64,000 bases of DNA from Tamarix chinensis. Its lineage: Eukaryota; Streptophyta; Magnoliopsida; Caryophyllales; Tamaricaceae. Shown piece after piece: positions 46,401 to 61,000 of this stretch. The stretch spans positions 32,338,753 through 32,402,752 of the forward strand of contig CM060181.1 of NCBI GenBank assembly GCA_030549775.1. The letters run 5' to 3'. Position 1 is the first letter of the stretch, and each line of letters starts with the position of its first letter. The translations under genes were made by a program, and so were the position numbers. The notes beneath the pieces are model-generated. The model ran no database searches. It saw only the letters and a list, made by a program, of their open reading frames with translations, and was not told where the DNA came from.

Positions 46401-49400
46401 AAAAAACTAAAGATGATAGCTTCTCATTACTTGTCCTACCCGAGCTTCCACCTAATAGGAGCTAAAAATTCGAGGTGATAACTTCTCATTCAGGCACTTA
46501 GCAAGTGATCTTTAGCGATGCAGTTTCAACTTCACATAAACCCAGCTACCCACTTCCAATGTCATGTCCAGGCACTTCTTATCGGCCTAAGTCTTCATCA
46601 ACTTTTGTGCTCTAATCAGGTTTTGTTTTAGTTCTCTATCCACTTTTGGCAAATCTCTATCCCCTTGAAATAATGGTGTTTCCCTCGCTTCATACCAGAG
46701 GAGTGGAGGTGGCTCCCTATGATAAAGCGTCGTGAAGGGCATGGTGTTGATTGATATATGGTAGGAGATGTTATACCTATACTCTGCCCCAGGAATCTAG
46801 TGTACCCACTGCTTGGGTTTATTCCCTGCAAAACAATGAAGATAGGTCTCCAAACTCTAATTAACAATTTCTATTTGATCGTCAATCTACAGGCGGTAAG
46901 CGGTGCTATGTCCCCTGCAAGTTAAATAATTCGCTCCAAAAGTGACTCAAAAAATACCTTGTTTGACTAAGACCATCGAACGAGGAACCCCGTGCAGCCT
47001 AAACACTTCTCTACCAAAAACAATAGCCACCGTAAGTGTTATAAATGGGTGTTTGGGTGGAATGAAATAAGCGTACTTGATTAGACGATCAACAACCTAC
47101 CAACAGCAAATTGTTAACTCTCCGAGATTAGGGGATATGTCCTCCCACACCTGCTACGGAATTGGTAATGGCTGTATATAAAGTCATTCCCTTGTTTTTC
47201 TAGCAAATTTCACAAGACACCATGAATTGTTGTATATGTTGGTGCATGCCCAGTCATAACACCTCCCTAGTCATGCGTTTGTAAGTTATATGGGCTCTAG
47301 AATGTCCCCCAAAATTTCCCCCATGGAATTCAACCATCAATTTGGGAATCAAGGCACATGTTGAAGGGATAGTTAACCTTTCCTTAAAAGATAAATTCCC
47401 TTATTATACAATACAGCCCTCGAACTTGCCCAGTTGTCTCCGCAGTTCCCTCCTAATCGACCCTAGTGCAACATCAGCTTCCACCTCGGATTGAAGTGCT
47501 TCCCAACCAATCATCCCAGCCACCATTAACACTGCTAACCCCCCTGAGCACCAGGACAAGGCATCCGCTACCTTGTTCTCTCTCCCAGGATGGTATTCTA
47601 TGCTGAAATTGTAACTCCACAGCTGAGTGATCCAATGTTGATGTTCCTCTGGGAGGACTTGTTGTTCTAAGAGGAAATTTAGACTATTCAATTCCGTTCA
47701 TACGATAAATTCCCTGCCCAAAAGATAGTGCCTCCACCTTTGAATTGCTAGCACCATAGTCATAAGCTCCCACTCATATACTGACTTCTAGCGTGCTCTA
47801 GTGCCTAGTGCCCGATTGAAGAAGGAAATTGGGTGCCGGTTCTGCATTAGGACCGCTCCCACTCCAAATCTAGAGGCATCGGTCTCCAAGATAGAGGGTT
47901 GGCCAAAATCTAGTAATGCAGGCACAAGAACTAAAGTTATAGCCTTCTTGATATTCTCAAAGGCCTATTGCGCCTCTTGGTTCCATCCGAGAATATCTTT
48001 CTTGAGTTCAGTAGTCAACAATGCTCAATGTGGCCATAGCAATACATAAATTTGCGGTAATAACCCGTTAAGCCTAAAAATCCCCTCAACTCCCGCAAGT
48101 TCTAAAAAATGACCATTGCTCTATAGCTGCAAGATTAGAAGGGTCTGCTGACAGCCTACCACCCCCTTAGCAGGCACAATATGCCCCAAATACTCAATTC
48201 TCTAAATTGCCAAATAGACACTTCTTTTAGTTGGCATAAAGTGAATGCTCCTTTAAGGCCATAAAGGCTAACCTAAGGTGCTTGATGAGTTCTTCTTAGG
48301 AGGGGCGAAAAATGAGAATGTCGTCAAAGAATACTAAAACCAACCTCCAAGAAAGGGCGAAATATATCATTCATCAATGCTTGAAATGTAGTGTGTGCAT
48401 TTGTCAACCCAAATGGCATGACCCGACACTCATAGTGCCCCTCGTGAGTGCGGAATGTTGTTTTAGGCACATCTTCAAGGCTAACCCAAATTTGATGATA
48501 TCTTGAGTTCAAGTCTAGCTTAGAAAATATCATAGCCCCATGGAATTCATTTAGTAACTCATCGATCATCAGAATGGGAAACTTATCTAGAACCATAACC
48601 TTGTTGAGTGCCTTATAATCTACACAAAACCTCTAACTTCCGTCCTTTTCTCTTCACCAACAACACAAGACTAGAGAAAGGACTATGGCTTGGTTTAATT
48701 ATTCCTACGGCCAACATCTATTTGTCCATCTTTTCTATCTCATCCTTCTAAATATGGGGGTAGCAATAAGGTCACATATTGATTGGTGCAGTTCCTAGAT
48801 TAAGTATGATGCGATGGTCTAGCTGCTCGAGTGGGGGTAGCCCCTTAGGCTCTACCAACACCTCCTTAAACTATTGTATCACTACTTGAATTTCCACTAG
48901 AATCTCCTTGATTGGTTCACAGCTATTTGGTTCCCCTTCCAGCCTACATCCTTCGATCAAGACTCCCTCTCCCCTCCTTCGAGAAAACTCTGGCCATTCA
49001 GTGCAAATTTCATTTTCAACTGTTTCCAATTAAGTTACATCTACCCCATTTCTCCAGCCATTGCATTCCTAATATCAAGCCAGCCCCTCCTAATTCCAAA
49101 GGCAAAAACTCCTCAACAATCTCAATTTCGTGGATTGTCAGCTGTAGCCCCTTATTTATTCCCTTTGTTTGCACTGAGCTTCCCGTTCCTATGAGGGCAC
49201 CATATGTTGGGGTCACTACCACTAAAAAACTCAACCTTTACACCACATCAGTGACCACAAAATTGTGTGCGGCTCCACAATCAATCAGCACAATTAATGG
49301 TTCAGCACCCAATTGCCCTAGCAACTTCATGGTTCTAGGTGGGGTAAAGCCCACGACTGAATTCACAGACAACTCCACTACCTCACTAATCTGTTCTTGA

Positions 49401-52400
49401 GTTTCCTCTAGCTCTTCCTCACCGCCACCTCTATGGCTTATTCAGGTGGTGCGAACTCCTCCAAGAGCAAGGTCTACAATGCACAGCTCTTATAGATATA
49501 AGCTGCCATCCATATTTCTCTTCACACTTAAAACAGAGCCCCTTCTCTCGTCGATGCTGGATTTCTGCCTCGGGTGATCACCTGCTTCCTAGGCTTCACC
49601 AACCGTTGACTAACCCCTTTGAGTTGTTAATTGGGGTGTGCAAGTGTTGTCGGCTAGGCTGGATCGCAGATGCTAGCCGCCCAAATGAGATTGTACTCGC
49701 GCTAAACTAGGGTGGCTTTAGGGTTTTATAGCTGGAGTTAAAATTACCCAACACCACTAATTCAGACTCGTATCCTCCTGACTCAATTCACCTAGCCTAG
49801 ATAACTTAGTTTTTTTCTTCAACCATCTAGGTCATTTCCATTATCCCACTCAATCCAAAGGTCATATCATCCAGAACTCTGCTCTCACGATTGGCTTCAA
49901 GCCATTCAGAAACATACTCTCTAATAGTTCCTTAGGAAAACTTCCTTGCATAGGTGCCACCAACATCTTGAACTCCTCCACATACTCTCTAGTAACGTTG
50001 TATGTTGAATGGCCAAGAATTTCTCACATAATGTCCCCTCATACCTTGATCGAAATTGATCCAACAATGCTTCCTTAAAGCTTTGCCATGAGTTAAATCG
50101 ACACCCTTCCTCCACATACTAGTACCACGCGAGAGCCTTGCCTTCCATGGCTACCACTGCTGCCTCAAGCTTCTCTGGTTCAATCAAGCAGTTGATTACA
50201 AAACACCTCTTGATCTTAAAAATCCATTCATCAAAATTTCCTACTGCAAAATTAGGAAACTCCAATTGCCACAATGGCCTATGTTCTTATTTGCACCCTC
50301 CCTTATCTTGTGTCTATAGCCCTCGCTTCACTTCAGCTTCATTTCTCCACCTCAAAATTGGCACACTACCTTCTCCTCTTGTCATCCTCCGCTTCAATCT
50401 CATGACAACCCCAACAAGCCAATCTAGTGTCTTCTCCATATTCCCAAGATTGGTATCCATTCCTGGAATGCATTAGACATCTTCTCTCAAAGCATCCAAC
50501 TCCCCTTGTCCTACTCCAAGTTTCTCCTCTAACACCTCTACCTTATTTTATGCCATCTTCCCAGGACCTAACTGCTTTGATACCAATTTAGTAGAACTCA
50601 TAGTCCTCACTAGTAATTTCTCTTACAGAAATGATCGTGACACACAAACAGCCAAGTAACAAAAAAGAAAAATAACACAATAGCAATGATGGGAAGTGGA
50701 GATGTAATAGCAACAGTAGTGAAAGGCAAACGTCAGAGAATACACCAAGAATTAATTGCACTCAAGGTTAAAGGATATGGAATTTTGTAGAGTACAATTA
50801 ATTGCCCAAGAGTTTTTTGTAAGAAAAAGGAGAAAGATAAAGGTTCTTAATTTTTTGTTGTCTAACAATGTTGAACTCTCAATGAGAATAAATAGATCAT
50901 TTCATAAGTGGAAAGATTCAATGAACACAAAATAGGGAAGTGAAGGTGTGCATTGTATACACTAGAAGAGGGTATGAATACACTTAATGAAGAGGATGAA
51001 CGTACTAAAATTGAATAAACTAAATGAAAAGGATAGTGCACTAAGATTGAGTACATTGAATGTGGAAGGTGACTTCTCGATTATATAGGAAGAGGGATAT
51101 GAATAGTCAAACCATTATGGTAATGATGATAAATCACATCGTTTTCAGAAAGGAAATTGGATCTAGTTACCCAGGCAAACCAAAGCCAACACCTAACCAA
51201 GCAAGCAAGAGGCATCAGTGCTTGTGTTGGTTTGGACAACAATCCACACAATACAAAAGAGAAACCCAAACAACTTGAACTACTAATGGAAAAATATAAT
51301 ACAAAGGTGAAAAAACCCTCTAACCAATGTGGGATAATGTTTTCTTATAGTTATCCAATACAACAAACTTGCCTTGTGCTAACTCAACAAACTTGGTATC
51401 ACCCTTGCCAAAAAGCACTATTGTCCTATAAGGTACTATGGAGGTAGTCCATAGCATTAACAAGAAGCTAGCCCACTAGGGGAACCCTTTGTTTAAGCCC
51501 TTGATAGCAAGGGAAAGGTGATGATAAAGTACCATTTATGTTGATGGACACTCTAACAGTAGTTATGCTTCGCATTATCATGTCAACAAAGTGGGAAGGA
51601 AGCCATAGAGCCATTATGAGCATCTAGATAAACCCAACTTGAGAGAGTCATACGCTTCTTGCAAATCCACTTAAACATCATGATGGGGCCATACAATTTC
51701 CATTTGTAGTGTCTGCCTCTTCCAAACGCAATCTGAGATAAATCAACAATAACAGGTAGTATTTCTTAAACTCTATTTGTGAGCACTTTGGAAAATACCT
51801 TACTAATATTGCAGCAAGTAATTAGTCTACACTCTTGAAACCTAAAAGCAAGAGCCTAAGGACTAAGAGTAATGGCAGTATTATTTCTCTCTTCCCCTAT
51901 AATCGGTCCAGCCTTCTTGAATAACACCAGATTGAATTCATCAAGGCTAGGTGATTTCAAATTTGTAATTCTTACCTCATCTATAGTGGGAATGGCTAGT
52001 AGACACATTCTGTATTCTCTGATGAGGCAGAAGCCAAGTTGGATAGGTTTATATCGGTATGTTGCAGCTGGGGAGCTGTTGTGCCTAGCAGTGCTTGATA
52101 AAAATATTTGGATCTCCTCAGAGATGTTGGCTCTTCCAGTAATGCAGTTGTCATGATCATCAGAGTCTATATATCTGTTCATCTCCCTTCTGTTATGTAA
52201 ACTGGCATTGACAAAATGATTGTTTCCATAGCCCAGTTTAACATATTCTATACGAGCTATTTTCTGGTAAAAGCTCTTTTCCTCTTTATCTGACTTATGC
52301 CATAGCACTGCTACTTCTCTTGTTTTATCAACTTCAGTTCAAATAAAGATGGCATAAAAAGTCCTGATTGTCCTCATATGCAAAGCTAGCCTGTTTTACC

Positions 52401-55400
52401 TTAGCTGTAGCACAGCCAATGTACTTGATTGAACTGCTTTGACGTTGGCATTTGCAGCTTATCTACCACCTAATGTATCTTGTTTCCCTCCAACGGTGTT
52501 CCACGCTTCTTGTAGAAGGGGCGTGAATTATTCTCTTTTTGTCCAGAAGTTAAGAAATTTGAAAGGTTTTGGACCTTCGTTTCAAGTTGAGTATATTCGA
52601 CCAGCAAACAGGAATGGTCTGAACATAAATTCTGCATGCACTGTAAATTTTGCAAGGGAAATGGATCAAACAAAGCACTATTAGCCACTGTTCTATCAAG
52701 GCTGCAATACGCTCAACAATAGTAAGTCGATCTTGGTTGTCAGTCAAAATACAGAGTGTTGGACGCAAAAGAGAGTCCTAACTCATAATGGGTGAAGACA
52801 ATGCATAAAGTCCCAACATCAGAGAAGTACATCCGTACTCCTATCTTTTCCAAGGCAGATGTGGCATTGTTGAAATCTCAAAGAACTGACCATTGGGTCA
52901 TAGCTTTGACTACTCAAATTCTGTAACCATTGCCATATGGGTTTTCTTTGAATGCCACTTTTATGGCCGTATACAATAGTAAACAAGAAATGCTTGCCAG
53001 AAGCTTTGATGGATGCACAACCGTGGATACCTAGATCCAGCTTACTAAGCACCTGAACATCAAATAAAGAGTTGTCCCAGGGAAGCCATACCATACCATA
53101 CCATAATGCTGCACATCATAGTTATTGTCCCATCCCCAGGGAAATTCCTTCTGTCAAGTGCTCATTGGGTTTGTGTGTGTGTGTTCTACTTTTGTTTCTA
53201 CCAACCTCAAATGCCAACCTTATTGCCACGCACGTAGCCTTTGACTGCATTACTTGAGGGCCTCATTGAAAACTCCAAGATACCAAACTGCTGCATTCAT
53301 GGTTTAAACATATTGTCTTACCCTCCTCCCCTATCAACATCCCCTGCACACAAGATACCGACAGAAGCCATTTGCCCCAATTTGGGATCAGCAGATGCAG
53401 TAGCATATATAGACAAGATGTAAAATCAGCTACAACAATGATTTCCCTACCTTTTCTAGCAGCTAGTGGATGTCCTCCAACTTGTTTGCCACCCCCTTTA
53501 TCATGAGCCTTTATGTTTGCCATATCAATAGTGGCTGTACCAATGGGTTGCAGTTTCAAATGCCCCTCACCTACAGATTTCAAGCGTTATAGCCTTTTGG
53601 ATATCCATCTGCCTCTTCATTCCTTGCTGAGAAGGCAAACCCCTCATCCTTGGGGTGCCTTAGCTATGCAATTTGACAAGTCATGACCAATTCCAGTTGG
53701 CGCAAAATTTGGTTTGTGGCACACCCCTTCCTTCAAAGGGGCCCACAAAGCTTACACCTCAATTAATTAGTTATCAGAAATGCACGTTAATAATTATTAA
53801 AGGAATTATTATTAGTATTTTTTTAGCTAATAAACATCTAGTTAAATATTAAGAAGATTTTATCAAGCTGGATTAAGATATATCATAGAGATATTATATT
53901 TAAGTAACTAAATATTCGCATTATTCCCTTAGAGGTGTGCTGGATAACAATTACCAAATAAATATGGCTAAGCCCACTAGTTTGAAACAACTATATATAA
54001 GGCTCTAAGCCAAAAATAATAGACCAACTGGGAGAATTAACAAGTGGTTAAATCCTAATCCTTAATCGACCCTAGCCAACCCCCCTCTCTTCTCTCCCCA
54101 TCTGCCATTGATTACCCTATCCCTCTCTCCCTCTCTACTTCTTCAATCCTTCATTGTTACAAGTGCTCAATTCTTTTAGTCAACCCCAAATCCTAAAATA
54201 CAATTCTATATGGTATTTAAAAGACACAATAACAAGAAGCCACATTTCCAAAAGAGGTCCCAAGCCCCTAATCAACCTTCTACTGAATGCACTTGTCATC
54301 AGGAAGCATCATATCGATCACACTTGGCATAGGAAAGCTCACATCCACTTCATTGAGAAGGCAAGGAAAGGGGATGTTTCCCAAATAAAATTTCCCACTA
54401 CACAATAAATTCTCCAACCACAAATGGAATGGAAGACCTGGTAGAGTGGTACTGTGACCCACCAAGACATGATGTACCACTCATTTATCTAGCACTAGAT
54501 CAAGTGACCATCATCGCAATAGTTGATGTTGGATTCCAAAGCTGAAGATTCAAATCATTGGTCGATTCGGGTCATGAGTAAATATCCCTGATGGACAAGA
54601 AAGCAAGTGCATCATTTGTGAGTGTAGAGGTTATGGTTGAACCACAAGCTCAACCAATGCATTCTATCATCTTTGGATCTCCATATGGAATTCAAGTACC
54701 TTCTTACTAGCTTATAAGCTAATTTTTGAAACAAATAACTTTCAATTTTAGGTTTTCAACTAGCTTTTTAGCCAATTTTCTCAAACATACTCCTAGCTTC
54801 TCCACATAGCAAAAGCTACATTTCATGATACACCAGATTCAAAACAACAATTGCATTCACCAAGCAAGCCTCTTTCTATTATTACACCAAGTGACAATTT
54901 AGAAATTCAAAATAACACACAATCATTGTGAGTGTCTCTTCATGGGTCTTAAGCAATTCTAACCATTAACATAAACATAACCTAGTTGCAATATGTTCAT
55001 GAAAATCACTTTCACTCTCAAACCTCTCGTGATGGCTATTGTATAGTCTAGACTAATATCCTATGAAAAACCTAAACAAGGGACAGGGGGAAGGCCACGA
55101 AGAAAATTATTGTTAGTACGACAGTTTCTGGTGACACGACATGTTGTGCTTCAAGAAAATAACAAAAACATAATTGACCGGGAACATGCACAACCCTAAC
55201 CATATCTTTTGCACAACCAGAATAGGAATGGTCTCTATCACGTTCCACATGATCGTGAGATGCCCAGCACTACTTCTCCCTCTAGCTTTCATTCTCAATC
55301 CATCTCTATTTAGCACTAGAGAATTGTTCATCCAACGTTTCTGCTGTCAACAAAATCCTTATGTCCAACAATATACCTATCCCTCGTAGTTCGAGTCGGT

Positions 55401-58064
55401 TTTGCCAAGCATGTCACCTTAGCAAGAGTTGTAAATAATCCTTTTCATTGAGTAATACTAGTTATCCAGCACCATTGAGCTTGCTTGCTTCTAATTTATG
55501 AGTTTCTCCATGTATAACTCACAAAAGTTGTCATTATTAATAGCTTATTACCGATGTTTTTAGTTGCTCCACTTGCCTTTTTCCCATGGTTCGAAAATTC
55601 GATGCCCTCTCATACTTTATTTCCTTTAAAACTAAAATTGAAAATCTATTAGGCCACAAAGTTAAAATCTTAAAATCCAACAATGGTGCTGAATTCAAAA
55701 AATTCACGACCTATTTAGACTCTCAAGGCATCTATCACTGTTGTCCCCATACATCTGAGCAAAACAGCTTAGTTGAACACAAACATCTTCATGGTGTTGA
55801 AACGAGATTATCACTTTTATACAACTCGTCTATGCTCCTCTCTTATTGGGATCATGCTTTCAAAACATCATCCTATCTCTTTAATTGAATTCCAATCAAG
55901 GTCACCAAAGGCTAGTCCCCACTCCAAATTCTATTCAACTAAACCCTGACTATGAATCAGTGAAAGTCTTTAACTGCCTTTGTTTTCCATGTCTTCATCC
56001 CTATGACTCACACAAACTTCAACCACGCTTCCTTCCATGTGTCTTCTTAGGTTACAACAACACCCATAAAGGTTACCTATATCTCTTTACAACAACACCC
56101 ATGTGCATTTTGAGGAGACCATCTTTCCATTCACGAATGGTAACAAGACTGACCCCTCTCTCAATGCTCCTTGTCTAGCCCCTACTACTAGTTTTCCCTC
56201 ATTCCACATCTCACTTGACACCACTCTCACCTACTCCTTCTAATGCTCTAATGATAGCTACCACTAGTGAGCCACCATCACCCTCATCCTTGCCTCTCCT
56301 TCGCCATCTCCCACACCAATTACATCTGTTCCCTTAGTCTATGGCTCTCCAACGGCAAATGGCCACTCGCGCTAAAGCTGGCATCCACAAATAAGTAAAG
56401 AAACTCCTAACATGAATGTGGATGGGTGCAAATGGGTATTTCGCATAAAAAGTCATGTTGATGGTTCGGTGGAAAAATACCAAGCTCTTGCCATTGTCTC
56501 AGCTGAACTCATGTGGATATAATTCTTGCTATGTGAGTTGGGAATTTCAAAACCTCCTCCTAAGCTATGGTGTGATAATCTAGGAGCAACATATTCTCAC
56601 TACCAATACAATCTTCCACACGCACCAAGCACATAAAGATTGATTATCACTTCGTTCGTGAACAAGTTGCCTTTAAGAACCTTGATGTCCGGTTTATATC
56701 CACTAGAGACGAGTCAGCGGATCTTCCAACCAACGGTCTTACCTCCCCATGTTTCAAAAGTTATAGGACAAGCTAACCATATATGCACCTACGCTTACCT
56801 TGAGGGGGTGTTGAGACAAAGCATACTTCACAGCAACAGAATTGACTACGTTATGCTTAACATCAATCTGGTAATATATATTTTGTTAGCTAGTCTTTCT
56901 CAGCTCCGAGTATTTAGGAAATAATCTTTCACTTCAGTTGTAAAACCACTTCTATAAATAAAGTACCACTGATATAGTACAGGGTATCGAGTGGATTATT
57001 CAAACTCTACACCAAAGCACCTCAAATCTAAGATCCAATCATTCCTTTGGTGTGTTTTTATCTTCAAGTAAAAGAACATCTTCATGGTTCTCATGTACCC
57101 TTTTCCCTAGAACTCTTCAATTTCATTAAGTTTTCATTGTATTTTAGATACTCAAATTGAATGTTATCCACAACATAAACACTTTTTCTTACCTTTCTTC
57201 TTTTTTCATCCTTCCAAAATAAGGTTAACTCCATCTATAGAAGTAGATCCCCTTTGACTTGTCAACTTTTTATCTTCGAACAATACCATGACATACTCAT
57301 CAAAAAATGGTTATTAATTAACATATAAACATGTTATCACTAAGTTGTACTTCTTATAAATGCTAATAACAAGATTGACTTGAAAGTTTCATCCAAACTT
57401 GTCAATTAGGTAATTGGTCCATTAAATGTGTTTAGCTAATCGTGTAAGTCACCTTCTTATATCATCTCGAGTGAAAAAATATCATTTTTTGAGAACATAT
57501 TATGTTTCAACAACTTCAATATATATATGATCACAGTCTTATAAGTTTTTCTCTTATAGAACATTGCATTTGACTATAAGAGCAAGGGACAATTGGATCA
57601 TATATGTTGCAAGCAGTTTCACTCATCTTACTTGGCCTTCTCAATACATCAGTTGATTTCTTATTTTCTAAAGTGAAGGGTGCATTTAGTTTGGAAAAAT
57701 AATTTTTACCTCCAATTGCCTATAAAAAACAAGAAAATAGTTCTACATAAAAAATTAGAAAAATATGCTCATTTGTTCATATTATTAAACTACCTTTTAA
57801 TTTTAAAAAAATTTAAAACATATTTATCTTATTATTCCTAACATTATTCATAATATTATTATTATTATTATTTTCAATAATAATAATATTATTATTATTA
57901 ATATTAACAACAAAAATAATAGTAAAAATAATAATAATAATACTTATAATAATTATGATAAAAATCATATTAATATTAAAATACATAATAATAATATTAT
58001 TATCATTATCATTGTTAGTGGTTTATCATTATTATCACCACTAACAATGATAATAATAATAATA

Positions 58065-58097
<33 letters not shown>

Positions 58098-61000
58098 ATG
58101 TTAATATTGAGAATAGTTATAATAATAATAAAATTATTTAAACTAAGCAAAATAATATCAATTATGATAAAAATGAAATTAACTTTATTAATAATACTAA
58201 TAATTAGTATTATTTTTATGAAAAATTATTATAATATTATTGTTATATATAGTAGTAATAATATTAGTATTTATGCAAGTAATAGTATTTTTAATATTGT
58301 TAATAATATTATTATTATTATTATTCTTGTTACTAATATAAATAATAACATTATTTTTTAATAATAATAATATTTTTAATATTAAAATTTTTGTAAATAA
58401 TATACTGAAAAAAATTATTATTATTATTATATATTAATAAATATAAACATTAACATTAATAGCAAAGTTATCATTAATATTCATGAAATTAATAATTTTA
58501 TTAATATTTTCAATGTTATTATTACTAATAATAATAGTAATACAAATGATGATAATTTTTTTTTCTTTTGGAGAAAATTGATTGACTCATGTTATTCATC
58601 CACTTTGGGGAAGGAAACAATTTGTACATATTTCATGCCATGGCATGAGAATACACCCCCTATGCAATACAAGATAGGATTCTTTAGGCTAGGAACTAAG
58701 AAAGAAAAAATACAGGGGAAATGATGATAATATTATTAGCTTTATTAGTAATATTATTACTAATTAATATTCAATATTATTATTAAAGTTAATATTAATA
58801 ATTAGCATATTATTATTTGAAGAATATTAATATTAATAGAAATTAATAACAATATTAATATTAAAGCTAAAAATTCAATCAGAAAATGACATACATTTAT
58901 ATGAAAAACTCAGAAAATACAATATAGGTTGTTTTTCAATTTTCTTCACAAAGCTTGGAAATTGTGTTTTTTAATTTTCAGTCAAAAAAATTAAAAAAAA
59001 AAGAAATTATGAACATGTTTTCTGAATTTTTGGAAAACTGGAAAACACCTTTCAGGAAACATATTTGTTTTCTATAACTAAATGCACTCGAAAATATCCT
59101 AGAAACTAATTACTATTCAATATTAATTATAATGTTATTATTAATGTTAATATTAATAATTAGCATATTATTAGTTGATGAATATTAATATTAATAGAAA
59201 TTAATAACAATATTAATATTAAAGTTAATAATAATAATGATATTATTATTATTATTATTAATTTTTCAATCAGAAAATGACATACATTTTTATGAAAAAC
59301 TCAGAAAATATAATATAGGTTGTTTTTCAATTTTTTTCACAAAGTTTGAAAATCGTGTTTTCTAATTTTCAATTAGAAAAATAAAAAACAGAAATTATGA
59401 ACATATTTTCTGAATTTTTGAAAAACTGGAAAACACTTTTCAGAAAACATCTTTGTTTTCTGTAACTAAATGCACTCGAAAATATCCTAGATTACACTTT
59501 GTCATAACGAAAATTTTTTCTTTCCACTAAATAATTCAAAATTCAAAATTACTACAGAAAAGTTTCTCTATCTCAAATCTAGCTATGATATCATTTGTTA
59601 GGATTAGTATAGGAAGTTTAAATTTGATCAACTAAAATAAAGGAACTAAGAATGTAATCGGGCAAAGCATATTGAAATATATAGTTTCACCCTCTTTATG
59701 TTGTTATTCCAACCAACAATTTGCCAATACAAAATAACGAATAATCCTTTAAAGCAATCATGACCAATAGTTTAAACAAAATCTAGACAAATTATCTCTT
59801 TACAACGGCTTCTCTCTAGACTCTTAAACCTCTTTTATTAACTGCACTATTAGCTACATTAAAATCTTATTTATAGGCTACAAAAAATAATTGAATTGAA
59901 AACTACACATTGGAAAAATTTACCTAAAGCACAATTCTGTCATAGCCAAACAACCACAACTGACTTGGAACTGAAAACTACCTACAGCATGGTTGTGTTT
60001 CTTCTTGTTGTGGCATCCATCTTTGCTTTACCTTGACACAACTGTGCCCCAAGACACCCCTAATCATGTTCCATACAAAGACATCATTCTCCACTACATG
60101 TTCCTTTATTTATCTAGCTTGATTTGTAGCTTATGCACACAATGGGTATAACCAACACTTTTTTTTCTTAAGTTTAAGCCTTAATGTTATTAAAAATTAT
60201 GGCAATTTTGGACTTTAGGAATTTGCAATTGGGTAGAGCTTGAAAGATTAATGGCTAAGAAGAGGTGAAAAAACCAAGTTTAGGAGTACCTCATCATTGA
60301 ACCATCGAAGTAATGCAAGAGATGAATAAAGGATAAAGGTCCTCCTAAGTAAAAGTAGAATGTATAATTAAACTTTTGAGGACTAAATTCTAGCTAAGAT
60401 GATGATTATGTTAAGCTAGCCTTGAAAGCAAGGAGTCCTGATGAAGGAACTGACTGAGATGAGTCATCGGAGGATATTGATCAAGGTAAGTCCTCATAGA
60501 TGACTATGAAGAGATGAATATCGATAAGGAATCGGTTAAGATGAAACTAGACATGGGACCTTGACCAAGAGGAATCATAATGGAGAACTTTGACCGTGAT
60601 AAACCCTAATGGAAGACTTAGCTAAGATGAGTCTTAATGGAGAACTAGACCAAGATGACTCCTGAAGGAAAACTAAGCCAATATGAGTCCTCATGGAGGA
60701 CTTTAACCAAAATGAATTCTAATGAAGGACTAGATCGAGATGAGTACCAATGGAGGATCAGGATGAGATGAAACCTAGTGGATAACTTTGACTAAGATGA
60801 GTTCTAAGAGGACTAGGCTGAGATGAGTCTGGATGGAGGACCATGCCAACATAATTCATGATGTAGGTTCACACCAAGATGAGTCCTATTGGAAGGCTTG
60901 GTTAAAATGAGTTGTGATGAAAGACTTTAACCAAGATGAGTCGTAAGGCCAAGGCAAGTCCCAATGGAGGACTAGGTCGAGATTAGTCTTGATGTAGGAC

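Larger units (their letters stand above)
45166..51440 (-). mobile_element. Nearly full-length Ty3/gypsy chromovirus inserted in a LINE
   Basis: The parts run right to left: 5' LTR (about 50592-51440), primer site complement of TTTGATACCAATTT (50576-50589), gag, protease, reverse transcriptase, RNase H, integrase, and 3' LTR (about 45200-45600). The two LTRs share landmarks such as AAAGGATATGGA(A/G)TTTTG and CTCAATGAGAA(C/T)A...ATCATTTCATAAGTGGAA (45288-45430 and 50771-50935). The flanks on both sides are pieces of one LINE. A third MITE copy lies at 45635-45774. Many stops and frameshifts make it dead. Confidence 0.8.

Noticed and set aside
57965..58361. Poly-Ile/Asn open frames
   Set aside because: They are artefacts of the ATT/AAT triplet tract.
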